64,000 bases of DNA from Carallia brachiata (taxonomy: Eukaryota; Streptophyta; Magnoliopsida; Malpighiales; Rhizophoraceae). Under the pieces are notes generated by a model. The model ran no database searches and was not told the DNA's origin. It saw only the letters and a program-made list of their open reading frames with translations. Position 1 is the stretch's first letter; every line of letters starts with the position of its first letter. The DNA lies in contig JADCRB010000043.1 in the NCBI GenBank assembly GCA_021464245.1, forward strand, positions 3,545,480 to 3,609,479, read 5' to 3'. The translations under genes were made by a program, and so were the position numbers. Shown piece after piece: positions 12,292-22,620 of the stretch.

Positions 12292-12600
12292 GTTTTTGTC
12301 AAATCCTATTGGGTCATTTTCAATATTTATTGTGCCTTAAGCGTGCTTTCTACGTTTGTCTTTTCTGAAATTGTATTCTACAAATACTACTCCTATTCTG
12401 TTGTGTAAAAGCTGTGATTTGTATTGAGAAAAAGATTAAAAACTCTGTTTGAGTGTTGGTGGTGGATTCCATCTGGCCAGTGATGGATTCCACTGTTGTT
12501 GTTCTTATTTTTTTCGTGTGTTTGTACTGTTTCTGTATAATTTGAATAAATTTCAATTTTCCCAACCAATAATCTTCTTCTCGATATTGATCCTATATCA
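12225..12600 (+). repeat. 3' LTR of chromovirus
   Basis: 376 bp, TGATGCAGAC...CCTATATCA, followed at 12601-12605 by CACTT, the same five bases that precede the 5' LTR. Confidence 0.97.
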
Positions 12601-12605
12601 CACTT

Positions 12606-13572
12606 CACGACAAACGCAAGGGCATTTGTAATGATAAATCAGGATTTGCAAATCTAAGTTGTCTTTCTTTCTCCAGCATAGGGCCCTTCATTTTGCCAAA
12701 AACAGCCAAAAAGCCAATGCAATTAGAGTGTTAGTGTCACGTAACCTCTTCTTGGGATAACCTTCAATAAAGGAGATCAGCATTGATTAGATTCCTTTAT
12801 AGCAAAATTGGAAATCGGTCATTCTTTTTTGGTCTTTGAAGTGAGTGGTAGGAGGTGGGATTATTTTTGGTCTTTGAAGTGACTGGCAGGAGGTGGGATT
12901 TAAACTTTTAACTTCTCGCTTGGCCGTAATTCTTCAATGGGCTTTTGGAAAGAATTTTCATAGTTGTTCTATAAGATTGTGCTTTTGCAAACAGCTCATG
13001 CATATGGTTTTGTTTTGTATGATTCAGTCGATAATTGTTGACTAGCAATGAGAGTGAAATTGACCCATTAATAATTTGACAGTTAAAAATTTTAATAGTT
13101 GATAAATCTAACGTTGTTAGATAACTAAAAGCTATTAGATGCCACTCGTAAGCCGTAACTATTCGAAGTCTTTGGTAAATATCTTTTGCCAAAGTCTACG
13201 GTGACTAACACTCATTGGCGACTTAAAATAATATATCTCTGCAACGCCAATAAATGGTTTGATTGGTCTCCTCACCGGACATGACAAGGACTAATGTAAT
13301 TTTTTCTCTTTTATTGGCTGCTGATTGAAGACACCAACAATGAGTGTCATTCGTAGGACATTGAGTAGCCCCGCAATCATTGAATTCTTTATGATATAAG
13401 AACCACTCAGAATTCATTACTTCCCATCGGCTTTAGTTTCCTCCGTTTCCAGTAGATTCACTATTACTAAATCGGCCTTGTCATATTTGGATTCACCACT
13501 CGACAAGATTTTATCTTTCCTCAGGTAGCATAGCAAGACCTTTTCTTTTGCTTCGTTTAATTTTTACTGAGA
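12606..13572. other. intergenic, upstream of DUF247 gene A
   Basis: No gene is visible. A short direct repeat lies at 12831-12900: two units of about 35 bases beginning GGTCTTTGAAGTGA. The last 150 bases are probably promoter and 5' leader of the DUF247 gene starting at 13573. Confidence 0.6.
12831..12900 (+). repeat. two-unit tandem repeat
   Basis: GGTCTTTGAAGTGA(G/C)TGG(T/C)AGGAGG occurs at 12831 and again at 12869. The units differ at only a few bases. Confidence 0.8.
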
Positions 13573-13980
13573 ATGTCGAGCACGGATGAGGAAACATTGT
13601 CTACAACTGTAAAAACAGCTGAATCAGAACCAGAAAACCTTGTAGTAGTCAATGTAGAAAATAATGAAAATGACAGCAACCAACCTAAACCTGAGGCTCG
13701 TGAAGAGGTTGCTGTAGACATCAAAGCTATTTTGCAACGAAAATTCAGGTCTCTGGTGATCGAAGAAGATGCCGAAGGAGAGAAGGCAGCTAAGATGTTG
13801 AAGGAGAGCTTGTCTGGAATCCACATCCAGATACTAAAAATCCAAAAGGTTCCCTTGGTGTTGAGCGAGTTCACAAGCCTTGGCAAATGCTTTGAACCCC
13901 GAGTGATGTCCATTGGCCCTCTCCATCACGGCAAAACTGAAGAGCTCAAGCACGGTGAGAAGCTCAAGCGTAAGCTCGCC
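13573..13980 (+). pseudogene. DUF247 (UPF0481) gene A, N-terminal part
   Basis: 136 complete codons from ATG 13573. After a low-complexity acidic leader comes the DUF247 N-terminal signature: IQKVP, then EPRVMSIGPLHHGK, the counterpart of the family's VSIGPYHHG. The frame is cut exactly at 13980 by the TRIM-like element, giving a stop two codons later. The last five bases, TCGCC, are not repeated at the far end of that element. They recur at 17412-17416 on the minus strand, where the rest of this gene lies. Joining 13980 to the minus strand at 17411 keeps the frame and predicts about 488 residues, normal for DUF247. DUF247 proteins are plant-specific and mostly uncharacterised, with a C-terminal membrane segment. 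Confidence 0.9.
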
Positions 13981-14174
13981 TGTTGAATTTCAATGGCGCA
14001 TGTGGAATACGCGGGCTCGCAACCTCAGTGCGGAATGCGCGGGCTCACATGACGTTCTGAATTTTTCTCGGCACCCGAGACTCGGCTTCTGCATATCCGG
14101 ACTCCGGGCTTCGAGGTTGACCTCCCACATCACAAGTATACGGAACAAGTAACAAACAAATGAAGCCATGAACA
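13981..14174 (-). repeat. LTR of E1, 3' copy in element orientation
   Basis: 194 bp with TG...CA ends, apparently identical to 14487-14680. It contains several CpG-rich words (GCGCGGGCTC) in an AT-rich region. Confidence 0.93.
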
Positions 14175-14474
14175 CCACATCTTACCAAAACCAATTGGCT
14201 TGGAAATGGATCCTTTAACTTCATTTATATAGTGCTTGCTCCCTACACTCCTTATCCATGTGGGAGTTTTTTGCATTGCCTTGAGACTCATCACTTGCAA
14301 CTCCAACACTCCCCTTCAAGTGTGAGTCTTTGTTGCTTTGTGAGTCTCTGCACAGCGGATTGGGCTTTTTGCTTTTTCTTAGGACAAGCCAACACAGCTA
14401 CCCAGCTGCTCACGCGGGCTTTAGCTTCTCAACGACTGCGTCCATCATTCACAGGCCCCTTAAGATCATTTTTC

Positions 14475-14486
14475 GCTCTGATACCA
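14475..14486 (-). other. primer binding site of E1 (tRNA-iMet)
   Basis: On the plus strand GCTCTGATACCA abuts the LTR start at 14487. Read on the minus strand it is TGGTATCAGAGC with no spacer. Confidence 0.9.
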
Positions 14487-14680
14487 TGTTGAATTTCAAT
14501 GGCGCATGTGGAATACGCGGGCTCGCAACCTCAGTGCGGAATGCGCGGGCTCACATGACGTTCTGAATTTTTCTCGGCACCCGAGACTCGGCTTCTGCAT
14601 ATCCGGACTCCGGGCTTCGAGGTTGACCTCCCACATCACAAGTATACGGAACAAGTAACAAACAAATGAAGCCATGAACA
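14487..14680 (-). repeat. LTR of E1, 5' copy in element orientation
   Basis: 194 bp, matching 13981-14174 base for base as far as I can read, so insertion was very recent. Confidence 0.93.
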
Positions 14681-15018
14681 CCCTCCACCTCCTCGAGCTC
14701 ACTTTTCCCATGGTGATAGGGGCCAATGGACACCACGAAGGGATCAAAACAACCTTTGCTCGAAGTTTTTTGGCGAAGCGTATCTGGAACCTTGCTAATC
14801 ATGTGTGCTGATGGTACTTGCTTCCTAGGCTTACCTTCTCTCATAAATTTAAGCCATTTTTCATATGACGCACTGGAACTAGATGACCTAGCATCTTTCT
14901 CGACCACAATGCTCAGCGTTTCACAGTCGTCTTGGATGTGAATACCAGCCTCTTTTCTGATCACTCTCCTGTTCGCAGAGAGATGCTCCCTGAAACTCAC
15001 TTCATTAGCGACTGCCAT
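14681..15018 (-). pseudogene. DUF247 (UPF0481) gene B, N-terminal part
   Basis: The first ATG on the minus strand is at 15018 (MAVANEVSFREHL). A GTG five codons upstream is not needed. The family signature FDPFVVSIGPYHHGK is near residue 95. The gene is cut after 338 bases at 14681 by E1; reading on into the LTR gives a spurious tail. The last five gene bases, GAGGG (minus strand), recur at 22621-22625 on the plus strand, where the rest of gene B continues. Joining 14681 to 22626 keeps the frame and predicts 521 residues. The start codon faces the spacer 15019-16251. As the assembly stands, this half-gene points toward the half of gene A at 13573. Confidence 0.9.
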
Positions 15019-16251
15019 TGCCGGTTTACTCACAAGCGCTGAACGGTATGTTATATATTTTTAAGCTAAATGCATCCTGCGAAATGTGCATTTATGGTAC
15101 TGCAGTTAATGCATCACTTGGCTATTGCAGATTGAAATAGCTCTTGTTCTAGACGCAAGTATCTTAACTTTACTTGGGTTTGAATTTTGGCATTGCTTCA
15201 TGTTTTTAGCACAAATTGTCCTCCTATGTTAATATGCGTGAAACTTTCAGATGTTCTTGGCGCTGATGTTCTCATTATTAGTCATCTCTTGTCTTTTCCT
15301 TTTTTGTCCAACTATTTTCCCTTTAATTCACTACCAGCTTTCTTCTTCTGCTTTTGTCTAAATGAAAGCATCTCTGAAGCGACTCATATTCACTATAATG
15401 TATTATTATACATTAATAAATTTATAATATTTCATTGCAACTAAAGACGGCATACTTTATAAGATCTGCAAATCTACTAATTTTGTTATGAAAAGTGTGC
15501 TTATATGTTAGAATTTTGATAAAAATGAGGTCAAACTCCATATATCAATTCAATACTAAAAAGTTTTGAAGCACAAGCGTGCCAATTTTCCTCCCCTTTT
15601 TTGCGTTGGAGGTGTGGTATTTGAGCTTGCAGTTGTGACTATTGTTTTGCCCCATTGCCAAAATACTAAAAGAAGCAACTCTAGAACTAGTATCATCTTC
15701 TCTTCAGACTTTAGCTGAATAAGTGCAAGAGTACAAAATTGTCTGTTCTTTAGGTCATCATCTTTCATTCTCTAAGGTCAATAGAGGTGAGAGATCGTTT
15801 ATTTCATCTTCCAAAACATCCCCGGCTCAATGAATGAAGGAGATAACCCGAGAAATCCAATGCATAAAATTTACATTACATTATTTGCCTTGCCCTTGCC
15901 AACAAGAGATGTGAACATATTCTTACCTTCTTGTTAAACATGAAAACATGAAAAGCACATGACAGTACATATATGCTCCTCAGTATCACAAGTTTGAGAC
16001 GAGAAAATTCAACGAAAAAAAAAATAGGGACAAATAAATGCAACTAGGATCTCAAGACACCTACATGTAAACATGAAACTTGCATCAATCCACACTAGAA
16101 AGCATATCTTACATCGAAACTCAATTGCAAGAGGGTACTCCTTAAACACAATACTTCTTTATTGCGATGTTACTTTTAGCAAGAGCCATTGAACTCAAAA
16201 GCTAGTCCTGAGGACACGTTCAACTCAAAAACTTAAGCTATTAGAGGCAGT
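15019..16251. other. spacer between DUF247 halves
   Basis: No coding region. It holds the putative promoter and leader of gene B at its left end and the 3' untranslated region of gene A at its right end. In the inferred ancestral arrangement this 1.2 kb is the intergenic space between two head-to-tail DUF247 genes. Confidence 0.6.
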
Positions 16252-17416
16252 TTAGAGGCGGTCGCTGGGTATCATTGTAAAGATGGTCTGGACAATGGTC
16301 AAAATAAGAACTACGGTTGCATATAAGACGGCAATGGTAGTCCAAGGGGACTTCAGATACACTTGTATCGCTTCAGCCAACCATGTGGCAATGGTCTTCC
16401 GTCTCCGTCCAAAGTGGTTTCTAATATTCTTTTTCACTTCATAGTCAATGTAAGGATTTGCAATCAAGTTGGCGCTCATCTCCCTAAAGATTTTAACCAC
16501 TTCCTCATCACTAATAGGAAGATAGTTGTAAAGTACTTGCGCTGATCGCAGCTCTGCAACGTCTTCTGCATGTGCAATGAGCGAATTGAGGAAGCACACA
16601 TAAGATGTTACCACGAATTCGTTGTTGAAACCTGGGCACATTTCAAAAGCTATCAGGTTTGTGAATATAATCTTTTCCAGCTCGTCAATAGCCAGAGGAG
16701 GAATTTCCAGTTTCCCGAAGACGCGTCCAGAGCGGAAAGAAATTTGTTGCAAAGAACGGGACTCGCTAGGCTCCAACCGGATTCCCACCTTTGTAAGCTC
16801 CGTAGCACTGTAGGATGGGCACCAGGCAATTTCTTGCTTGTTTTGGGGGTTTGTATCCTATCAAAATTGCCAACCACTGCTCTTTCAAGAACTAAAAAAA
16901 GAATAATGCTTGCTAGTGTCCACAATATAGCTCAATTTAGACAATTTGTTCAGAATACCTGTTTCAGGAATCCCCTCCAGAGAAACTCAAGGAGATGGTT
17001 AGTGTCCTCTACTCTCAGTGTTTCCGACCCCATCTCTGGAACTAGATCACATTCAACAACCTCGTTGATGAACCGACAAATTAACGGCCGTAATTCACTT
17101 TCATCCATTAGTGAACTTAAGACACGAAAGGGTAGTTGATTCTCCAATAAGAACAAGTCCTGTAAGGCAAGGTTGATGTGGTAAGCTTGAATATCCAGCT
17201 CCAAGTCATAAAATGTTTCATTAACGTAACAACTGATGTATTGAAGCAGCGCGCATCCATCCACAAACAGCAGCCAAGCAAGCTCTTCTTTGTTGTTGTA
17301 ATGCTCCATAACATCCTCCTTGTGGTACCACCTCTTGAGAATATCGACTTTCTCTAAAATGGAGGTATGTAATTCTTCTTTTGGCCGGTGGCTGCGGTTG
17401 ATGAAGTGGTTGGCGA
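16252..17416 (-). pseudogene. DUF247 (UPF0481) gene A, C-terminal part
   Basis: Minus strand. The exon from 17416 to 16959 reads NHFINRSHRPKEEL, then FVDGCALLQYI and LFLLENQLPFRVL, all DUF247 landmarks. A 101-bp intron (16958-16858, GTATTC...GATAG) joins in phase 0 to the last exon, 16857-16252. That exon has SATELTKVGIRL, LEIPPLAIDELE, LIAFEMC and the C-terminal membrane segment beginning SPWTTIAVLYATVVL. The 5' edge is interrupted at 17416/17417 by the copia LTR. The first five bases, TCGCC, match the end of the gene A fragment at 13980. Nothing else in this half looks damaged, so the gene was intact until the element arrived. Confidence 0.9.
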
Positions 17417-17958
17417 TGAAGGCTGCTATTAAAGAAAGACAGCCAGCATCTTAATAAAAACAGCAGGACAGAAACCTTTTAAAGGTTGATGAGCCTCTTA
17501 GAGCAGAGTAAATAAGAAAGAGAAAGACAAGAAGAAGCAGAAGAGAGGGAACGAATTGCATAAAAAGCTACTGCAGAAGATTGTATTGCTTAAGATATAA
17601 AGCTTACAAATCTTACAAGATTAAAGTACAAGACATAGAAGCCCATACTCTGGTACATGCAGCCATGCTCATAGTACAAAAGAATAAGAAACAAGTAATC
17701 TCAAATACCAACTACTATGATTACTTGTTTATAAAGTCAATACAACCATGAGGTGTTCCATACCTCATTTACAATATGACTAAGTTAATTGAATACAACA
17801 AAATGAGCTAATTAACAAGATTAGTATTGAACATAAACTTGAATACTCTCCAACTGTCATAGCTGCTGCAGCAACAAGAGGAATACACTTCAAGCTTTAA
17901 AATGTTCAAGACCAATCTGAAACAGCTCCAAAAACATCAATGCTGAAGAGCTTTAACA
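17417..17958 (-). repeat. 3' LTR of copia element E2
   Basis: 542 bp, TG...CA. It differs from 22080-22620 only by one extra A (gagaaagac versus gagaagac). Confidence 0.96.
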
Positions 17959-20486
17959 CTCCTCCTTGGTATTGAACATTTGCATGCCCAATTTTGATCT
18001 TAGAAACTCAAATCTGACTTTTGGCAAAGCCTTTGTAAGTATATCAGCAAGCTGGTTTTCAGAGGAACAATAGACCATTTGATGCTTCCATCCTCTTGAG
18101 CTTCTCTCAAATATTGAAGTCTTATTTTGAAGTGCTTTGTCCTTCCATGATTGATTGGGTTCCTTGATATTGCAATTGCAGACTGACTGTCACAGTATAT
18201 CAGTGTTGCTTCTGCTTGTTTCTGTTTCAAATCCACAAGCAAGTTCCTGAGCCAAATGGCTTGATTAACAGCTGAGGTTGCAGCAACATATTCAGCCTCA
18301 GCTGTTGATTGTGCCACAATAGTCTGCTTTTTTGTATTCCAGCAAAACACACCTGAACCATAGCTGAACATATATCCAGAAGTACTCTTCATGTCCTCTG
18401 AACCAGCCCAGTCACTGTCTGTAAAACCAATCAATCTAGCATCTTCAGTCCTTTTGAACAGCACTCCAAGTCCAATTGTACCTTTAACATACCTCAAAAT
18501 TCTCTTAGCTGCTTTGAAATGATGCTTGCTTGGAGCATGCATAAACCTGGATAGCACACTAACAGAATGCATGAGATCAGGTCTTGAAGCTGTAAGATAT
18601 AACAAGCATCCAATGAGACTTCTATACACATTCTCATTTGTCTTTTCTGCATCATCATCCTTGCTTAGCTTGCTATTTACCATCATTGGAGTGGGCATGG
18701 ATTTGCAAGTGTCCATCTTAAACTTTTTCAGAACTTCTCTTGCATACCTCTCTTGATTAATAAACACTCCTTCATTGGTCTGTTGAACTTGTAAGCCAAG
18801 GAAAAATGCCATTTTGCCTAAATCTGTCATGTCAAAGACTTTTTTCATATCTTCTTTGAAACTTTTGACCAATTTGCAGCAACTTCCAACAACCAATAAG
18901 TCATCTACATACAAGGAAACAATGAGCAATTCACTGTTGTCAATTTTAATGAACAATGTAGCTTCATTTTCACTTTTGATAAACCCCAGCTGAATTAAAT
19001 AGCTATTGATTCTGCTGAACCAAGCTCTAGGAGCCTGTTTAAGGCCATATAGAGCTTTTCTCAGCTGATACACCTTCCCTTCTGCTCCTTTTTTCTGAAA
19101 TCCCTCTGGTTGTTCAATGAAGATTTCTTCCTCTAGCACACCATTGAGGAAGGCTGATTTGACATCCAGCTGATATACTGGCCATGCTTTTTGTGCTGAA
19201 AGAGCTAATAGGAGCTTGATTGTATCCAACCTTGCAACTGGTGCAAATGTTTCAGAAAAATCCACACCAAACTTCTGTGCATAGCCCTTAGCTACCAATC
19301 TAGCTTTGTGCCTATTCACAGTCCCATCTGAGTTTAACTTAGTCCTGAAGACCCATTTTACTCCAATGACATTCTTGTCAACTGGCTTGTGAACAAGTGT
19401 CCATGTCTCATTTCTTTCAATGGACTTTATCTCCTCCTCCATTGCATGCTTCCATTCAGGAGCTTGAGAGGCTTCATCATAGCTAGCTGGCTCCAAAACA
19501 GCTACATTACTCCTTTCATAGATCTCAGAGAGTGGTCTGGAACCTCTAACTGCATAGTGTTCATCATTTTCATCCTCTGAATTAATCTCATTATCAATTT
19601 CAGCAGGCTGATATAACTCACCTGCAATATCTTCATGCTGATTCTCATCAGTCTTGCTCCAGTCCCATGCTCTATCTTCATCAAACTTTACTTCCCTGCT
19701 TATTAGAATCTTTCCTGACTTCACATGATAGACTCTATAAGCCTTGGAAGTGAGACTGTAACCAACAAACACTGCTTCTTCAGCTTTTGGATCAAGCTTT
19801 CTTCTTTTGTTGTCTGGCACCAAGCAGTAACATACACACCCAAATATTCTGAGATGACTTACAACAGGCTTCACTCCATACCAGGCTTCATAAGGAGTTT
19901 TTCCTTTAATTGCTTTGGTTGGCAACCTGTTAAGTAAGTATACAGCAGTATGCACACTTTCAGCCCAGAACTTGTTTGGCATATTTCTTTCCAGCAGCAA
20001 ACATCTGGTCATTTCAACCACAGTTCTATTTTTTCTCTCACTCACACCATTCTGTTGTGGTGTGTAAGGTGAGGAGAATTGATGCTGAATGCCAGCATTA
20101 GTGCAAATTTGAGTGAATGAAGCTGAAGTGTATTCAGTCCCATTGTCTGACCTGAGTACTTTGATTTTGCTGTTTGACTGATTTTCTATTAACTGTTTGA
20201 ACTTCTGAAATTGATCAGCAACTTCTGACTTATGCTTCAGAAAATAAACCCAGCAAAACCTGGAAAAGTCATCAACAAACAACAAGAAATACTTGCTTCC
20301 TATCAAAGATTCAGTGTTCATCGGTCCACATACATCTGTATGAACCAACTGTAACTTTTCTTTGGCTCTCCAAGCTTGATTTGCATTGAAAGGCATTCTG
20401 GTTTGTTTGCCCTTTAGACATACATCACAAACACCTGAGCTTTCTAAAATTTCAGGCATATCAGATACCAGCTTCTTCTTCTGCAT
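17953..20486 (-). CDS. copia Pol: integrase, reverse transcriptase, RNase H
   Basis: The long minus-strand frame (828 residues from 20486) begins in the integrase zinc region. It continues with the D,D,E core (HTDVCGP, RSDNGTEY, PQQNGVSERKNR), the copia RT blocks (KARLVAKGYAQ, YQLDVKSAFLNG), the catalytic YVDD (SLYVDDLLVVGS) and RNase H (GFTDSDWAG, YCDSQSAIAISRNP). The frame breaks twice. One break is at the junction with the gag-protease frame near 20530-20545. The other is near 18075, where one missing A shifts the tail; the proper frame ends with a TAA just inside the LTR (17953-17955). Both are single-base events in an otherwise fresh element. Confidence 0.92.
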
Positions 20487-20488
20487 GT

Positions 20489-21931
20489 TTAATAATCCAG
20501 CATAGTGATAGTGTCCCCATCTCTTATGCCATAAAGTTGTCTCATCATTATTGCAGGAAGTGCAGAATTACAGAGTTTAGCAGGCTCAAGATAAAAACTT
20601 TTTCTTTTCATTTCAACAGATACAAGTTCAGTACCAACAGGATCAACTATAGTACAAGAATTATCTTTAAACAACAAAGAGTAATTCTTTTCAAGGAGTT
20701 GTCCAACACTTAAAAGACTTTGTTCAATTTCAGGTACCAAAAGCACATCATGAATCTGTTTAGTACCTGAATAAGTGTTTACAACAACTGTTCCTTTGCC
20801 TTGAGCCTTGAGAAGAACTCCATTGCCAATTCTGACATCTGAATTGAAAGACCTGTCAAGCACTTTGAATGCTGCTGAGTTTGAGGTCATGTGATGTGTG
20901 CAACCACTGTCAATGAGCCACATCTGCATGTCAAGGTTTGTTGACTCACATGTAGCCATAAATAGCTCCTCCTCTTGGTTTTGAACATCACTAATTGCAA
21001 TCTGAGCCTTTTGCTTTCTCTGCTGCCTTTGCTGCTTTCTCTTGCTTTTACAAACTTTCTCAACATGTCCCTTCTTATTACAAAAGGTACATACTGCATC
21101 AGGCCTTCTCCAACAGTTTTTTGGCAAGTGAGTTGGTCTATTGCAGTATTCACATGGCTCATAAGTCTTTTTTCCAGCAGCAATTACACCTTCTGCACTC
21201 CTTCTATCTTCTCTGTCAGCTTGTGGCCTTTTAAACTGATTTTTACCTTTCATTGAAGCAAACAAAGCACCTTCTATGGAAGTTCCAGGTTTGGAAGGAT
21301 CAGTTACTACTCCTAGCCTGATCATTTTCCTTTGTTCTTGTGCTTGAAGTGTGCTCATAAGTTCAGAAAAGCTGATCTGAGACATATCTTTTACTTCTTC
21401 CAAAGCTGCTATCTTTGATTCAAACTTCTCAGGTATTGTAACAAGAACCTTTTCCACAATTCTTCTCTCTGATAGATCCTCTCCAAGTACTCTTATTTGG
21501 TTCACCACTTTCATAACTCTATCACTATACTCTTTGATAGATTCTGAATCTTTCATTTTCAGCATTTCAAATTCTCTTCTAAGATTGAGAATTTGCATAT
21601 TCCTAGACTTCACAGTACCACCATACTCCTCTTTAATCCTATCCCAAGCTGCTTTGGGAGTTTCACATGCCATAATCCTAATAAAAATTACCTCAGAGAC
21701 TGCAGATTGAATACATGACAAAGCCTTGAAATGCTTTGACATCTGTTCACTGTAGTTCTTCATGTTGGCAATAGTAGGATTTGTTGGCAAAGTTGGAAGC
21801 TCACCTCCAATCTCTGTTACATCCCACAAGTCAAATGCTTTCAGATATGTTTTCATCATAATAGACCATTGCAGATAATTCTCCCCAGAGAATTTTGGTG
21901 GAGGAGTAGGAGAGAAGTTGGTTGAAGCCAT
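20489..21931 (-). CDS. copia Gag and protease
   Basis: 480 residues from ATG 21931 (MASTNFSPTPPPKFSGENY, the usual copia Gag start). The UBN2-type Gag domain fills about residues 10-220. Two zinc knuckles follow (CEYCNRPTHLPKNC and CTFCNKKGHVEKVC), then the protease active site WLIDSGCTHHMT. The frame ends at 20489 with a shifted reading of the segment where the conserved LWH...GH motif should stand; the correct frame resumes in Pol. Gag packages the element RNA, and protease would release the mature proteins. Confidence 0.92.
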   Translation of the reverse strand: MASTNFSPTPPPKFSGENYLQWSIMMKTYLKAFDLWDVTEIGGELPTLPTNPTIANMKNYSEQMSKHFKALSCIQSAVSEVIFIRIMACETPKAAWDRIKEEYGGTVKSRNMQILNLRREFEMLKMKDSESIKEYSDRVMKVVNQIRVLGEDLSERRIVEKVLVTIPEKFESKIAALEEVKDMSQISFSELMSTLQAQEQRKMIRLGVVTDPSKPGTSIEGALFASMKGKNQFKRPQADREDRRSAEGVIAAGKKTYEPCEYCNRPTHLPKNCWRRPDAVCTFCNKKGHVEKVCKSKRKQQRQQRKQKAQIAISDVQNQEEELFMATCESTNLDMQMWLIDSGCTHHMTSNSAAFKVLDRSFNSDVRIGNGVLLKAQGKGTVVVNTYSGTKQIHDVLLVPEIEQSLLSVGQLLEKNYSLLFKDNSCTIVDPVGTELVSVEMKRKSFYLEPAKLCNSALPAIMMRQLYGIRDGDTITMLDY

Positions 21932-22064
21932 TGAAATTTCAGAAATTTCTCACACCAGTACAGTGAGAGCTCAATCCCAAGTGTTTTCCCAAGTGTTTTC
22001 TCTCAATCTCTCAAATTTCACTCTGATTTTCACACACCACAGATCACTCTAAGATCATTAAAGA

Positions 22065-22076
22065 GCTCTGATACCA
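22065..22076 (-). other. primer binding site of E2 (tRNA-iMet)
   Basis: Plus-strand GCTCTGATACCA, read on the minus strand as TGGTATCAGAGC, three bases inside the 5' LTR. Confidence 0.93.
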
Positions 22077-22079
22077 TTT

Positions 22080-22620
22080 TGAAGGCTGCTATTAAAGAAA
22101 GACAGCCAGCATCTTAATAAAAACAGCAGGACAGAAACCTTTTAAAGGTTGATGAGCCTCTTAGAGCAGAGTAAATAAGAAAGAGAAGACAAGAAGAAGC
22201 AGAAGAGAGGGAACGAATTGCATAAAAAGCTACTGCAGAAGATTGTATTGCTTAAGATATAAAGCTTACAAATCTTACAAGATTAAAGTACAAGACATAG
22301 AAGCCCATACTCTGGTACATGCAGCCATGCTCATAGTACAAAAGAATAAGAAACAAGTAATCTCAAATACCAACTACTATGATTACTTGTTTATAAAGTC
22401 AATACAACCATGAGGTGTTCCATACCTCATTTACAATATGACTAAGTTAATTGAATACAACAAAATGAGCTAATTAACAAGATTAGTATTGAACATAAAC
22501 TTGAATACTCTCCAACTGTCATAGCTGCTGCAGCAACAAGAGGAATACACTTCAAGCTTTAAAATGTTCAAGACCAATCTGAAACAGCTCCAAAAACATC
22601 AATGCTGAAGAGCTTTAACA
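22080..22620 (-). repeat. 5' LTR of copia element E2
   Basis: 541 bp with TG...CA ends, essentially identical to 17417-17958. Confidence 0.96.

Larger units (their letters stand above)
5766..12600 (+). mobile_element. Ty3/gypsy chromovirus LTR retrotransposon, structurally complete
   Basis: The 6835-bp element has TG...CA LTRs of 380 and 376 bp, a 5-bp target duplication CACTT (5761-5765 and 12601-12605), an initiator-Met tRNA primer site just inside the 5' LTR, and a purine tract (GGAGGGAA, 12217-12224) against the 3' LTR. Internal order is gag, protease, reverse transcriptase, RNase H, integrase and a C-terminal chromodomain-like segment, which defines the chromovirus branch of Ty3/gypsy. 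I count seven substitutions and three indel events between the LTRs (about 98% identity), so insertion is fairly recent. Pol carries several single-base frame breaks and one internal stop, so this copy as read cannot make its own enzymes. Confidence 0.97.
13981..14680 (-). mobile_element. TRIM-like non-autonomous LTR element (E1)
   Basis: The 700-bp element has two 194-bp LTRs (13981-14174 and 14487-14680), which I read as identical, with TG...CA ends. On the minus strand, TGGTATCAGAGC (initiator-Met primer site) directly follows the 5' LTR. The internal part is only about 312 bp and has no coding capacity, so it fits terminal-repeat retrotransposons in miniature and must borrow enzymes. It carries no matching target duplication: TCGCC on the left and CCCTC on the right (GAGGG on the minus strand). 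Each is repeated at the copia element instead. Confidence 0.92.
17417..22620 (-). mobile_element. Ty1/copia LTR retrotransposon (E2), very young
   Basis: The 5204-bp element lies on the minus strand. Its LTRs of 542 and 541 bp differ, as far as I can read, by one A in a short A-run. On the minus strand a tRNA-iMet primer site follows the 5' LTR after three bases, and a purine tract (complement of CTCCTCCTTGG, 17959-17969) precedes the 3' LTR. The order gag, protease, integrase, reverse transcriptase, RNase H is diagnostic of copia. The flanking five bases do not match each other (GGCGA on the left, GAGGG on the right). Each matches a border of E1 instead. Confidence 0.97.

Noticed and set aside
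13573..14681. Interpretation of the two DUF247 N-halves as a natural palindromic gene pair
   Set aside because: The halves differ in sequence, both are cut at element borders, and the swapped 5-bp duplications show that each belongs with a distant C-half.
15019..15033. GTG-initiated extension of DUF247 gene B
   Set aside because: An ATG five codons later is adequate; non-ATG starts are rare in plant nuclear genes.
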